A stretch of DNA of 64,000 nucleotides from an uncultured Paracoccaceae bacterium (GCA_938092015.1 CALKOT010000006.1:1-64000); one strand, 5' to 3'; shown: positions 17,189-28,504, numbered from the stretch's first letter. The notes: generated from the letters alone by a model not told the origin. Made by a program: numbers and translations.

Positions 17189-17204
17189 GTTTCACGCGTA
17201 AAAC
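17189..17204. promoter_or_regulatory. GTTTCAC-GC-GTAAAAC near-palindrome
   Basis: Sixteen bases identical, apart from one base, to the core of the palindrome at 213-230. They lie 73 bases upstream of the carboxyltransferase start, in an AT-rich stretch (AAAAAATTATATTAATTAAA) that looks like a promoter region. Two further GTGAAA half-sites occur between 17122 and 17145. Candidate operator; the regulator is unknown. Confidence 0.4.
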
Positions 17205-17276
17205 CTTTTGCGAAACCCAGCGTCACACGCATCTTTCCTGATTGACACCGCCGCCCCTCCGGCCAACATCAACGCC

Positions 17277-18824
17277 ATGAGCTGGAAAGACGAAGTAGAT
17301 CAGATTGCTGAGCGGAGACGCCTCGCAGTCCTCCAAGGTGGCGAGGCCGCCATCGCCAAACATCACGACAAGGGCAAGCTGACGGTCCGCGAACGGATCG
17401 ACGCTGTCCTCGACCCCGATACGTTTGACGAAATAGGGCGCGGCGCGGGTGAGGCCGAGGTGGACGAGAACGGTAATATCGTCGAATTTTCGCCCGCCAA
17501 CTTCGTCCTCGGCTTTGGCAAGATTGATGGTCGCCGGGTTGTTGTCGGGGGCGAAGACTTCACCCTGAAAGGTGGCTCGCCCACCGAAGCAGGCTTGCGT
17601 AAATCCGTTTACGCCGAAGATCTGGCCGTCAAATACCGTCTTCCGCTGGTCCGCCTCCACGAAGGTGCTGGCGGATCGGTCGGCAAGTCCAAACACGCAA
17701 GTCTTCCCAGCGCCGTCTTCAACGCGCCCCGGTTCCGGTCGGTCGCGCAGGCCATGGCCACAGCCCCCGTCGCCTCTGCCGCCTTAGGGGCTGTCGCGGG
17801 CTTGCCAGCGGCGCGGCTGGTGTCATCGCATTTCTCTGTGATGTCCAATTCGACCGCTCAGATCATGATCGCAGGGCCTGCAGTCGTAGAACGGGCGATG
17901 GGCGAGAAACTCACCAAGGATGAGCTTGGCGGGGCAGGGGTTCACACCAAGAACGGCACTGTCGACAACGCGGCGGCCGATGAGCCCGAAGCGATGGAGC
18001 AGATCCGGGCGTTCCTCAGCTACCTGCCTTCCAACGTCTACGAACTGGCGCCGGTTTCACTGTGTAACGACCCTGTGGACCGCCGCGAAGAACGCTTGCT
18101 GGAGATCATCCCGAAAGAACGCCGCCGCGCCTATAACATGCGCCGCATCATCAAGTCGGTGATGGACGAAGGCTCGGTGTTTGAAATGGGCCGGGGTTAC
18201 GGCAAAAGCCAGATCATGTGTCTTGCCCGAATGAACGGCCAGCCTGTAGGCGTCTGGGGCAACGATCCAAAAGTTCTCGCTGGGGCAATGACGGCGGATG
18301 GCGCGAACAAGGCGCGGCGGTTCATGGAACTGTGCGAGGTTTTTCACCTCCCCATCATCTGCTTCGTTGATGAGCCGGGCTTCATGATTGGCTCGCAATC
18401 CGAACGCGAGGCCACCATCCGACACGGCGCAAACGCTGCCCTGACCTCAGCGCTACTGAACGTTCCATGGGCCAGCGTGATGGTTCGCAAATCCTTCGGC
18501 GTCGCGCAGGTCGCCCATTACGGCCCTGACGCCTATGTCCTCGCCTGGCCCTCAGCCGAAACGGGCCCGCTGCCAGTCGAAGGCGGCGTCGCCGTTGCGT
18601 TTCACAGAGAAATCGCCGCCGCTGAGGACCCCGACGCCAAGCGACAAGAGCTCGAAGAAATGCTCGCCGCCCGCCAGTCGCCCTTTCCCCGGGCCGAAGC
18701 GCTGGCGGTGCATGAACTGATAGACCCCCGCGAAACCCGGCCCATGCTGGCGCGCTGGATCGACCGCGTGCAGCCCCTGTTGCCGTCGCTGCTCGGCCCC
18801 GCCAGTTTCGCGATCAGACCCTGA
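17277..18824 (+). CDS. Acyl-CoA carboxylase carboxyltransferase subunit (PccB/MccB-like)
   Basis: A 515-residue biotin-dependent carboxyltransferase with paired crotonase-fold halves. Motifs are GGEDFTLKGGSPTEAGLRK, LHEGAGGSVGK and SHFSVMSNSTAQIMIAGPAV in the N-half, and LPIICFVDEPGFMIGSQSER and AQVAHYGPDAYVLAWPSAE in the C-half. It transfers carboxyl from biotin to an acyl-CoA, probably a short-chain or branched one; specificity is not readable here. ATG at 17277 is preferred over an upstream in-frame start because MSWKDEVDQI matches the usual N-terminus. A biotin carrier gene follows after 10 bases. No biotin carboxylase is adjacent. Confidence 0.88.
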   Translation: MSWKDEVDQIAERRRLAVLQGGEAAIAKHHDKGKLTVRERIDAVLDPDTFDEIGRGAGEAEVDENGNIVEFSPANFVLGFGKIDGRRVVVGGEDFTLKGGSPTEAGLRKSVYAEDLAVKYRLPLVRLHEGAGGSVGKSKHASLPSAVFNAPRFRSVAQAMATAPVASAALGAVAGLPAARLVSSHFSVMSNSTAQIMIAGPAVVERAMGEKLTKDELGGAGVHTKNGTVDNAAADEPEAMEQIRAFLSYLPSNVYELAPVSLCNDPVDRREERLLEIIPKERRRAYNMRRIIKSVMDEGSVFEMGRGYGKSQIMCLARMNGQPVGVWGNDPKVLAGAMTADGANKARRFMELCEVFHLPIICFVDEPGFMIGSQSEREATIRHGANAALTSALLNVPWASVMVRKSFGVAQVAHYGPDAYVLAWPSAETGPLPVEGGVAVAFHREIAAAEDPDAKRQELEEMLAARQSPFPRAEALAVHELIDPRETRPMLARWIDRVQPLLPSLLGPASFAIRP

Positions 18825-18834
18825 GGAGCCGTCC

Positions 18835-19050
18835 ATGGCCGAAGATATTCACTGTGAAACCGCCGGTACGATCTGGAAGCTGTGGGTCAAGGAAGGCGAT
18901 ACTGTCACTGATGGGCAGGAGCTTTTCATCATGGAAGTGATGAAGATGGAGGTGCCCTACGAGGCGCCTTGTGATGGCGTTGTGAAAAGGCTGAGCATCG
19001 CAGAAGGCGATGTCGTCAAGGAAGACGATCTGGCGATGGTGATCGGATAG
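18835..19050 (+). CDS. Biotin carboxyl carrier protein (small, single domain)
   Basis: A 71-residue biotinyl domain protein that carries carboxybiotin between carboxylase partners. The biotinylation site is in FIMEVMKMEVPYEAP, with the lysine in MKM flanked as expected; EVMKM replaces the more common EAMKM. It lies 10 bases behind the carboxyltransferase with GAGGAG just upstream, so the two are cotranscribed and likely form one enzyme. The gene ends in TAG, showing that TAG is a working stop here. Confidence 0.9.
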   Translation: MAEDIHCETAGTIWKLWVKEGDTVTDGQELFIMEVMKMEVPYEAPCDGVVKRLSIAEGDVVKEDDLAMVIG

Positions 19051-19063
19051 AGAGAACCAAGCA

Positions 19064-19453
19064 ATGGTCGACGCGATAAAAGGCGGCTGCAAATGTGGCC
19101 TTGTCCGTTATCAAGGAACGCCGATGGGCGCTGCGCCATTTCGGTGCCACTGCCGCGATTGCCAGCAGCTTACAGGTTCGGGCCATTCTGAGATGACGCC
19201 GATGATCATCGACACTTTTTCGATCTCTGACGCCTGCAAAATCTACGATATGAAGGGTGGTTCGAGTAAGCCGACTTATAGCGGCTTTTGCCCTAATTGC
19301 GGGTCACAGTTGACGCGCCGCAGCACAACTATGGGCGACCGGATCTATGTCCATGCCTCGTCGCTGGATGATCCGCGCAGATATGCGCCCAAAAAGTCGC
19401 TTTATCCTGACGCCGCTCAGCCTTGGGACGCTAAGTCGATTATTCCGGATTGA
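19064..19453 (+). CDS. GFA family (glutathione-dependent formaldehyde-activating-like, CENP-V fold)
   Basis: A 129-residue zinc protein of the GFA/CENP-V family. The cysteines occur in the standard pattern: GGCKCGLVRY, PFRCHCRDCQQLTGSGHSEM and FCPNCGSQL. GFA proteins were named for formaldehyde adduct formation with glutathione, but most members have unproven roles. Located 13 bases after the biotin carrier gene, so it may share its transcript. Complete. Confidence 0.85.
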   Translation: MVDAIKGGCKCGLVRYQGTPMGAAPFRCHCRDCQQLTGSGHSEMTPMIIDTFSISDACKIYDMKGGSSKPTYSGFCPNCGSQLTRRSTTMGDRIYVHASSLDDPRRYAPKKSLYPDAAQPWDAKSIIPD

Positions 19454-19492
19454 GCGGATAAGAGCATCGGGCTTTCACCGCTTAGCAAATAG

Positions 19493-19516
19493 AAAAGGGC
19501 CGCTTCGCAGCGGCCC
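19493..19516 (-). terminator. Rho-independent terminator of ilvC
   Basis: GGGCCGCT (19497-19504) and AGCGGCCC (19509-19516) with a TCGC loop. Reading the minus strand, the stem is followed by TTTTCT. Distance to the ilvC stop is about 25 bases. Confidence 0.8.
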
Positions 19517-19540
19517 GATCCTGTAGTTTGGTTTCTGGCC

Positions 19541-21152
<1,612 letters not shown>

Positions 21153-21156
<4 letters not shown>

Positions 21157-21608
21157 CGCCTGACGCAACAGACGTGGCCCTTTTGCGGGCTTTGCTGGCT
21201 GACGGCTCACTGACCGCCAAGGATGCTGGTGTTCAGGCGGGCGTGTCGCAACCCGTAGCGTGGCGGCGTATTAAGCGATTGGAAGAGGCGGGTGTTATTC
21301 GCGGGCGCCGTGTCCGTTTGGACAAAGCAAAACTGGGTTTCGGCGTGACTGTCTTTCTGGGTGTGAAAGTGTCCGCGCGGGGGAGGGGGTCGGTTGAGGA
21401 GTTTGAGAGAGCTGTCACCGCGATCCCTGAAGTGCAACTCGTCCAACACGTCCTCGGCGTCTATGACTATCGCTTGAAAGTCGTCGCCCGCGATTTGGAA
21501 GATTTTGAACGTATTCTTCGCCGGCGGATCATGACCCTGCCAGGGATTGGCGAAATTGAAAGCAATGTCCTTCTGAGTGAAGAAAAAAACGAACCCGTCA
21601 GGATCTAG
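21153..21608 (+). CDS. Second Lrp/AsnC family transcriptional regulator
   Basis: A 151-residue paralogue of the preceding gene. The HTH runs TDVALLRALLADGSLTAKDA to GVSQPVAWRRIKRLEEAGVI, and the RAM domain contains FGVTVFLGVKVSARGRGSVE and VLGVYDYRLKVVARDLEDFE. Its ATG overlaps the previous stop by four bases, so the two are made together and may form heteromers. The stop overlaps that of the convergent DUF2461 pseudogene. Complete. Confidence 0.9.
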
Positions 21609-22273
21609 CCGGTTACGTGCCGGATCAGCCATTCGTTAACCGCTGCCAGCTGTGGCAGGGCATTTGCGCGACGATCAGCGTCTAACAGGTCCGCATGGCC
21701 CCAGGTGGCGTTACGTGTCAGGATGACTAGGCCTTTACGTTTCAGGAGCGTTTCTCGCTCTGCGGCAATACCAAACCCATTCGGAACACGCTTCAGACTT
21801 TCTTCTGCGAGATCAAAGCCAGCCTCCGCACAGGTCGACACGATGCTGGTAAGGTCGTCGCCCGAAGGTGTGCAAACAGCTGTGCGGTAACGATCCAGTT
21901 CATCGGCGCTCATCGCCCAATGACCAGCGCCCAGGCCAACATGATCGGGGTGAATGACTATGTGGATTGCTGGGGATCGTGTCGGGTGATCGCCAGTCCA
22001 GAACACGAGATGTAGTTTTGAGTCATAGGGCATTTTGTTCTTTGAGAAGCGGACATCGCGATTTATCCGGCGGATTGATTTGTTGATCTTGGGGAGGGCC
22101 TGATGCGGTGGCGTGAGAGCGGCCATCTCTTCCGATAGCAACGCAACAAGGTCTTCCGCTGGCACTCACCACTCGGTCTCATAGCGATCACGATTGGCGT
22201 CAAACCAGTCTTTAGAATTTTTTGCGGCAAGATCTCTGAGGAAGACAGCCGTATTCTTCAGATTTGAGGGCAT
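21605..22273 (-). pseudogene. DUF2461/TIGR02453 family protein interrupted by in-frame TGA
   Basis: From ATG 22273 the frame reads MPSNLKNTAVFLRDLAAKNS, then KDWFDANRDRYETEW, which is the conserved N-terminus of the TIGR02453 family. It then hits TGA (22166-22168), and the same frame goes on with VPAEDLVALLSEEMAALTP. Later family features include RRINRDVRFSKNKMPYDSKL and HPDHVGLGAGHW. The restored length of 222 residues is normal. A GTG directly after the TGA could only give a product lacking the N-terminal helix. A CGA-to-TGA transition is one simple cause. Family function is unknown. Confidence 0.85.
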
Positions 22274-22409
22274 TGTGACAACTCCGGCAAGTTAAGTGGT
22301 AGGCTATCATAAATCAGCGTCGTACAAGAAATCCGGCGACTTGCGTTGACGGAATGCTTGTACGCCTTGGCACGCCCGCCTAGCATCGCCCTAAATGTTC
22401 GGAGGACGC

Positions 22410-23627
22410 ATGCGACAGCTATTTCTAATCCCTTTGGCACTGGTTTTTACAGCCACATTGGCCTCGGCGGAAACCTATGTTGTCGCCCCGGGGACTGACG
22501 CGGCGGAGAAACTGCAGGAGGCGCTGATCCTAGCCAAAGATGGCGACATCATCCTTTTGGCTGAAGGGCGGTATCCTTTGTTCGACGGTTTGTCGCTGGA
22601 TGTTGATGGCGTGACGATCACGGGCGCGGGGATGGATGCGACGATCCTTGATTTTGCGGACCAGAAGGGCGCGGGAGAGGGGCTTTTGGTCACTTCAGAC
22701 AATGTTGTGCTTGAAGATTTTGCCGTTGAGAATTCCAAAGGCGACGGGATCAAGACCAAAGGGTCGGACATCATCACATTCCGCCGGCTGCGGGTGGAAT
22801 GGACAGGCGGTCCAGAAGCATCAAACGGGGCCTATGGTGTCTATCCGGTGGAATCGACCGATGTATTGGTTGAGGACAGCTTGGTGCGGGGTGCCTCAGA
22901 TGCAGGCATCTATGTTGAGCAGTCCGATCGTATCATTGTGCGGCGTAACCGAGCAGAATTTAACGTGGCTGGGATTGAGATCGAAAACTCTTACAATGCA
23001 AATGTTTACGACAACGTTGCGATGCGGAACACTGGGGGCATTCTAGTTTTCGATCTACCGAACCTGAAGCAGAACGGCGGGCGAAATGTTCGGGTTTTCA
23101 ACAATGAGATCGTGAATAACGATACGCCAAATTTTGCGCCCGAAGGCAATATCGTTGCTACGGTTCCGATGGGCACTGGTGTTTTGATTATGGCGAACCG
23201 CAATGTGCACGTGTTCAAGAATAGATTTGATAACAACGCCATGATCCACATCGGGGTCGGTAGTTATTTTGAGGACTATGAAGACGACGACTATCAACCC
23301 CATCCGCGTGGCATCGTCATTCGCGACGATGACTATGGCCGGGGTGGGTTTGAACCTTCGGGCGAGGTCGGCCTTTTCTTTGCCGAAGCGGCAGGCGGTG
23401 AAATTCCCGACGTTCTTTGAGACGGTGTGACGCCGCTTACTAAATGGCTCAGCTGGACGAGCGAAGAAGACGGAATCTATGTAAATGAGAAAGACGCGAC
23501 CTTCGCCAACCTTCGTATGATCGCTCAGACGATCTACCCATGGGAGGCGAGCATCGATCGCGATGTGGCCAGCTATCAGGGTAGCCTGCCAGAGCCACTG
23601 CCTGTGACGTTGCCGCAAGATCAATGA
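22410..23627 (+). pseudogene. Parallel beta-helix repeat protein (TIGR03805-like) with in-frame TGA
   Basis: A signal peptide (MRQLFLIPLALVFTATLASA) is followed by parallel beta-helix coils (DGLSLDVDGVTITGAGMDAT; GIYVEQSDRIIVRRNRAEFN; GIEIENSYNANVYDNVAMRN). ATG at 22410 is chosen because GGAGGACGC precedes it. TGA at 23418-23420 comes after GEIPDVL. The same frame continues DGVTPLTKWLSWTSEEDGIY and VNEKDATFANL to 23627. The family has Trp at the interrupted position as I recall, so TGG-to-TGA is likely. Most of the helix would still be made. It partners a dihaem cytochrome gene (4-base overlap), also broken. Confidence 0.82.
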
Positions 23628-24600
23628 TTCGACTAGCGTGCCGACTAGTGCTGCTGCCCTTAGCGGCAATAGCGGTTGATGAGGCCGCTTTGTTGGCGAA
23701 GAAGCCAGCTAAATGGCTGTCGGCCTACGGCCTATTCGACAATGGTCTTGCACAGATCCCCGCTGAGGCCGTGACGCCCTACGATCTGGCGACGCCGCTG
23801 TTCTCTGATCACGCTGAAAAGCTGCGGTTCGTCTGGACGCCTTCACCTGCCTCCTATGATGTTGATGAGGCGTTTGAGTTTCCCGTCGGTTCGGTTCTGA
23901 TCAAAACCTTTGCTTACCCTGAAGGTGCTGGCTTGATCGAAACCCGACTATTAATTCGGCAAGAGGCTGGCTGGAAAGCATGCCCTATATTTGGGATGCC
24001 GAAGTTGGTGATGCTCGGCTGAAGTTGGCGGGCGCCCGGTTTGATGTGGAACACGAAGGCCAGACAATCAGCTATCGCGTGCCTAACGCGAACCAATGCA
24101 AGGGTTGTCATATGCGAGGCGGTGAAATCACTCCGATCGGCCCAAAGGCCCGCAACCTGAACCACGATTTTGACTATGGCGATGGAGCGCGGAACCAACT
24201 GACGGAGTGGACCGTACGAGGCCAACTAGACGCAGCAACATCCCCGCCCGAAAGCGCGGATTGGCGAACTGGTGGCTTGGACGACCGGGCGCGCGCCTAT
24301 CTGGACGTAAACTGCGCCCATTGTCACCGCCGCGACGGTCCAGCCAGCAATTCCGGCCTGTTTCTGACCTTTGGTGAGGAAGAACGCGATGCCTGGGGCT
24401 ATCGCAAACGCCCAGTTGCGGCGGGGCGAGGATCCGGTGGATATGACTTTGACGTCGCACCGGGCGACCCTGAAACGTCTATCATGATCTATCGGATGAA
24501 ATCACTGGAACCGGGTGTGATGATGCCGGAATTTGGGCGCAGTCTTCAGCACGAAGAGGGTATCGCTTTGATCAGCGAATGGATCGCGGGATTGAAATGA
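23624..24600 (+). pseudogene. SO2930-type dihaem c-type cytochrome, frameshifted
   Basis: The first frame encodes a signal-like N-terminus and SAYGLFDNGLAQIPAEAVTP to IETRLLIRQEAGWKA. The frame then shifts near 23979-23983 and continues as PYIWDAEVGDARLKLAGARF with two haem sites, CKGCH and CAHCH. The 977-base length is one base short of a multiple of three; adding one base in AAAGCATGCCC restores LPYIWDAE-like sequence. Family members (TIGR03806) are periplasmic dihaem proteins encoded beside beta-helix proteins, as here. Haem binding is lost from any product of the first frame. Confidence 0.82.
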
Positions 24601-24653
24601 GTGGTCCAAGAATCTCTCGCCAACGTCGCCTTTGTTCGAGCTTCGATTGATGG

Positions 24654-25952
24654 CTATAATCGGAAACGATCCAGTAAGCGCAGCGCAGCCATTGTGGCGC
24701 CCAGGCCAATGTTCCGAAATGCGTGGAAAGGGATCGGTCTTGCCTCAGTCAAAATCATGTCCAGTTTCTCTGCAGGCGTTCCCATCGCCCAGTCAGCCAG
24801 AATCGTGCCCATCACCGTCGCGTTGGCCACACCGCGGCCATTGAAGCCTAGGCCTGCCAAGACATTCGGGGCCAACAGATGCAGCCCTGGAAGGCTATCG
24901 CGTGTCATGGCGACGTTTCCGCCCCAAGCATAGTCCCATTCTGCATCGCCAAGCTGAGGGTAGAGATCCACTGCGGCCTCACGCAGAGCTTGCTGTCGTT
25001 TGCGGGTCGACCCTTCACCCATCGCACCTCGGCCGCCCATGACAAACCGTCCATCTGCTGTTTTGCGAAAGTAGAAAATCAATCGGCGCGTGTCCGTGGG
25101 GGAATGCCCGTCAGGCAAAATGGACCTGGCGATATTGTTGGATAGCGGAGCTGTCGCGACCTGCACAGATGTGACCGGGACGACCGTTTTGCCAAGTTTT
25201 CCGCCGAAATCGTCAGTATAGGCATTGGTGCAAACAAGTGCGCGTTGTGCGGTAACCTCACCACCTTTGGTTTGAACTGTGACTTTGCCGCTGGCGGTAG
25301 AATAGCCTGTTGCGCGGCTGTGACCGTGAATAATGGCGCCAGCCTTTTCAGCAGCTTCAGCAAGGCCTAGCGCATAGTTCAATGGGTGGATGTTTCCGCC
25401 GCGCCGGTCAATAACGCCGCCTATATACGCGTCCGCGCCGACCATTTGGGAAACATCCCGACGGCTGACTTCGTCATAGTCCGCGCCATGTGTCCGCCAC
25501 TGCCGGGCTATGGTTTGCAGCCCCGTAAGGGTCTTTTGCGATGTGGCGGTGCGGAGGAAACCGATTGGCGCTACGTCACACTGAATGCCGTGTTTTTTAA
25601 TCAAGTCAAATAGTAAGGGCCCACCATTGCCCCATCGCTTCGCCATACGATGGCCGAGGTCGTCGCCAAATTTCGCGACCAGATCGTCGGGGTTAAGTTT
25701 CAGCCCCGGATTTACCTGCCCGCCGTTGCGGCCTGAGGCGCCCCAGCCCGGTGTTTCCGCCTCTAGCACAATGGCACTCTGCCCCGCTTCAGCCAGGTGC
25801 AGCGCGGCGCAGAGGCCGGTGAAGCCACCGCCAACAATGACTGTGTCTGCTTCGGCTTTTCCGATCAGCGCGGGGCGATCAGGGCTATTATTTGCTGTAG
25901 CGGTCCAGAGGCTGTTGGCGAGCGCGGGGCGTTCATTTGCAATCTGAGCCAT
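24654..25952 (-). CDS. FAD-dependent oxidoreductase, DAO/PuuB-like
   Basis: A 432-residue flavoprotein of the DAO family resembling gamma-glutamylputrescine oxidase. It has the dinucleotide motif ADTVIVGGGFTGLCAALHLA near residue 36, the GWGASGRNGGQVNPG motif typical of PuuB-like enzymes, and a C-terminal PGLHLLAPNVLAGLGFNGRG FAD-closing motif. It sits two bases behind the large flavoprotein gene in the amine catabolic operon and presumably oxidises an amine released or imported by the pathway. A 432-residue paralogue occurs at 47824-49122. Complete. Confidence 0.85.
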   Translation of the reverse strand: MAQIANERPALANSLWTATANNSPDRPALIGKAEADTVIVGGGFTGLCAALHLAEAGQSAIVLEAETPGWGASGRNGGQVNPGLKLNPDDLVAKFGDDLGHRMAKRWGNGGPLLFDLIKKHGIQCDVAPIGFLRTATSQKTLTGLQTIARQWRTHGADYDEVSRRDVSQMVGADAYIGGVIDRRGGNIHPLNYALGLAEAAEKAGAIIHGHSRATGYSTASGKVTVQTKGGEVTAQRALVCTNAYTDDFGGKLGKTVVPVTSVQVATAPLSNNIARSILPDGHSPTDTRRLIFYFRKTADGRFVMGGRGAMGEGSTRKRQQALREAAVDLYPQLGDAEWDYAWGGNVAMTRDSLPGLHLLAPNVLAGLGFNGRGVANATVMGTILADWAMGTPAEKLDMILTEARPIPFHAFRNIGLGATMAALRLLDRFRL

Positions 25953-25954
25953 GG

Positions 25955-28504
25955 TCAGGCTGCCTCATCGGCGTCGCAGAGGAACGAGATCAGCGGAAGT
26001 GTTGCGTCTGCATCGCCTGCGATCTCTTTCTCAAGAAACTCAATGGCAGCAGTTTCATGCGCCGTCATTCGTTTCAGGATCGGACGGTCCGTTGGCGGCG
26101 CCATCTCCTCTAGCCGCTTAAAACTGGGCATATAGCTGGGGAAGGTCTTCGCCATCTGGGCGATTAGATCATCCCATTGCTGAGGTGCGCCAATCGCATC
26201 GTGTTTACCTTCGGCCTTCAACTGCTCATCGGTCTTAGGTATCAGGCCATATCGGGTCAGCAGTGGTTTTACGATCGAAGCGGTGTGGGTTTCGATCTGC
26301 GCCAGCAACAACAGCTTTTCCTTTTGCCGAGGCTCGGCCGCCCTTGCTGCAAGCTCGCGAAAATATGCCTCTCCCGCAACTTCTTCTTCCCAGTATTGAA
26401 GAAGCGTTGACAGATACTGTTCCGCCGCACCTTCGGGAATATTGGTCGGAGCAGACGAGATCGAGCCGACATCCACGCGGTCGTGGCGCATAGGTTCATC
26501 CCGATCAATTTCTGCGTCTAACTCGGTCGCATAGCGATGCCCGGCATAGACATTTGCAGCGATGATCGTGGGTGCCTCACAGTCGCCGATCCGCTTCAGG
26601 GAGAATGGCAATTTGGATATGTCATCGCCGACCTTGGTGAGGATATCGTGATAGATCTGATCACGAGGCCTGCGCTGGCCGACCATGACGGCGCCGGTCG
26701 CTTCAAGGGTCTTCTTTGCGCCTGTATACTCGCAAGTCAGCGTTGCCGTGGTCCCGTCGAAGTCAGTTAGCGCGTGGGCTGTTACGATCTTTACGCCCAA
26801 GTTCATCAGGTGAGTTCGCACCCGCCAACGCTCTGACGTGTTACCTGCCCATGTCGATACGCTGTCGCTTTCGGTCACGTAGGTAACAGGCACTCCCGTC
26901 TGGAAAATGCGTTCGGCGATCACTCCGGCGAGGTAATAGTTGTCCGCATCGAACACGACAGTCGAGCCCTCTGGCAAGCGCCCGTCCATGATGTCATCCG
27001 CGGTCAGCACGGCCTCGCTGATGGGAGTGAACGCTTTGCCGTCAAAGCGATCCGCCCGCCAGTCAGCGCCAGTGGCGATACAGACGTGATCCGCGCCGAA
27101 CTCAAACACGTCATCGGTGCCAAGGCGGCTTTCGCGGAAGACCTCCACATTTGGCATGTTCAGAATCTGCTGTTCGCGATAGTCGCGCACACGGATATAT
27201 TCACTCATCCCCGGCAGGGCTGCCTCTCGCGCGACGCGGCCGCCAAGAACACGCGTCGCCTCGGCCAGCGTCACGTCATAGCCGCGCAGACCAAGGGTGC
27301 GCGCCGCCTCAAGCCCCGCAGGTCCGGCGCCGACGATCAAAACTGAGGAGGCGCTGGCTTTTGCCGACGCCCGTTCGGGATGCCAGCCCTTACGCCACTC
27401 TTCGCCCATGGCCGGGTTCTGAGTGCAGCGGATAGGCACGCCAATGCTGTCGCCGGAATAGCAGATGTTGCAGCCGATGCATTCACGGATGTCTTCTGAC
27501 CGCCCTTCTTCAATCTTCTTCGGCAAGAAGGGATCGGCGATTGAGGGGCGGGCGGCGCCAATCAAGTCCGTCACGCCCCGCTTGATCTGACTGACCATGG
27601 TATCGGGCGAAGTGAAACGGCCGACCGTTACCACGGGCTTGGTCGTCACTGACTTCACCCAATTCATGTACGGCTCTAGCGCGCCTTCTTTGGTGAAGCG
27701 TGATGCGCCCATCTCCAGTGAATAGTCGGCGATGTTGATGTCCCAGAGGTCCGGCAATTCGGCCAGCATCTCCAACATCTCTCGCCGTTCGCCTTGCTCT
27801 GGTTGGCCGTCTGCTATGACTGTCTCATCGGCTTTGAAACGAACTGCGATGGCGCAGTGGTCGCCGATGACCTCTTTCGTCTCCTCTATCAATTCCCGTG
27901 TGAGGCGTAGGCGGTTTTCCAGGTTGCCGCCGTATTCGTCGCTCCGATTGTTGATCTTTGGATCGATGAAATTGGCGAGGAGGTAACCGTGCGTCGCGTA
28001 GACATAGACGACGTCAAACTCTGCCGCCTTCGCCCTCAGCGCGGCGTTCCGGTGCCAGCGGCGGAGGTCGCGGATGTCAGACTTGTCCATCGCGCGGGTC
28101 TGGCTAGGGTGGCCCGATAGGATCGGCATGCTGGCGACATCCATCGGCACTTGGTGGGTCAAGTTGTTGGGGCTGCGCGCGCCCGAATACCACAGCTCAG
28201 CCCCTGCCAGCCCACCGTGTTCGTGCACGGCGTCCGTCATCATCCGGTTCGCCCGGATATCGCTGTCGTCCCAGAGTGATGCGGAAACGTGAGGTAGGTC
28301 GTCGGAAGTCGGGTGGATTGAGTTGTATTCGGTGCAAACAACGCCCCAGCCCCCCTCAGCCTTTACACCTCGCATCGCAGCGACAGTGCGCGGGCGCATC
28401 CAGCCCATGCCTGTGCAGTGCGGCACTTGGTAGAAGCGGTTCTTTGTGGTGACCGGGCCGAGTTTTACTGGCTCGAAAAGGATGTCGTAACGCGGGTCCC
28501 TCAT
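25955..28504 (-). CDS. Trimethylamine-dehydrogenase-like flavoprotein with extra C-terminal ferritin-like domain
   Basis: An 849-residue enzyme. Residues 1-335 are an old-yellow-enzyme TIM barrel (FMN; DILFEPVKLGPVTTKNRFYQ), C342/C345/C348/C360 are the 4Fe-4S ligands, and 388-690 form the two-nucleotide-binding region (LIVGAGPAGLEAARTLG). This is the plan of trimethylamine and dimethylamine dehydrogenases and DgcA-type demethylases. Residues about 695-849 are additional and helical, with LLQYWEEEVAGEAYFRELAA, AQIETHTASIV and TAHETAAIEFLEKE resembling a rubrerythrin/ferritin-like four-helix bundle. The paralogue at 33785-35872 lacks this part. Its start overlaps the TetR stop by four bases. 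Predicted role: oxidative N-demethylation. Confidence 0.82.
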   Translation of the reverse strand: MRDPRYDILFEPVKLGPVTTKNRFYQVPHCTGMGWMRPRTVAAMRGVKAEGGWGVVCTEYNSIHPTSDDLPHVSASLWDDSDIRANRMMTDAVHEHGGLAGAELWYSGARSPNNLTHQVPMDVASMPILSGHPSQTRAMDKSDIRDLRRWHRNAALRAKAAEFDVVYVYATHGYLLANFIDPKINNRSDEYGGNLENRLRLTRELIEETKEVIGDHCAIAVRFKADETVIADGQPEQGERREMLEMLAELPDLWDINIADYSLEMGASRFTKEGALEPYMNWVKSVTTKPVVTVGRFTSPDTMVSQIKRGVTDLIGAARPSIADPFLPKKIEEGRSEDIRECIGCNICYSGDSIGVPIRCTQNPAMGEEWRKGWHPERASAKASASSVLIVGAGPAGLEAARTLGLRGYDVTLAEATRVLGGRVAREAALPGMSEYIRVRDYREQQILNMPNVEVFRESRLGTDDVFEFGADHVCIATGADWRADRFDGKAFTPISEAVLTADDIMDGRLPEGSTVVFDADNYYLAGVIAERIFQTGVPVTYVTESDSVSTWAGNTSERWRVRTHLMNLGVKIVTAHALTDFDGTTATLTCEYTGAKKTLEATGAVMVGQRRPRDQIYHDILTKVGDDISKLPFSLKRIGDCEAPTIIAANVYAGHRYATELDAEIDRDEPMRHDRVDVGSISSAPTNIPEGAAEQYLSTLLQYWEEEVAGEAYFRELAARAAEPRQKEKLLLLAQIETHTASIVKPLLTRYGLIPKTDEQLKAEGKHDAIGAPQQWDDLIAQMAKTFPSYMPSFKRLEEMAPPTDRPILKRMTAHETAAIEFLEKEIAGDADATLPLISFLCDADEAA

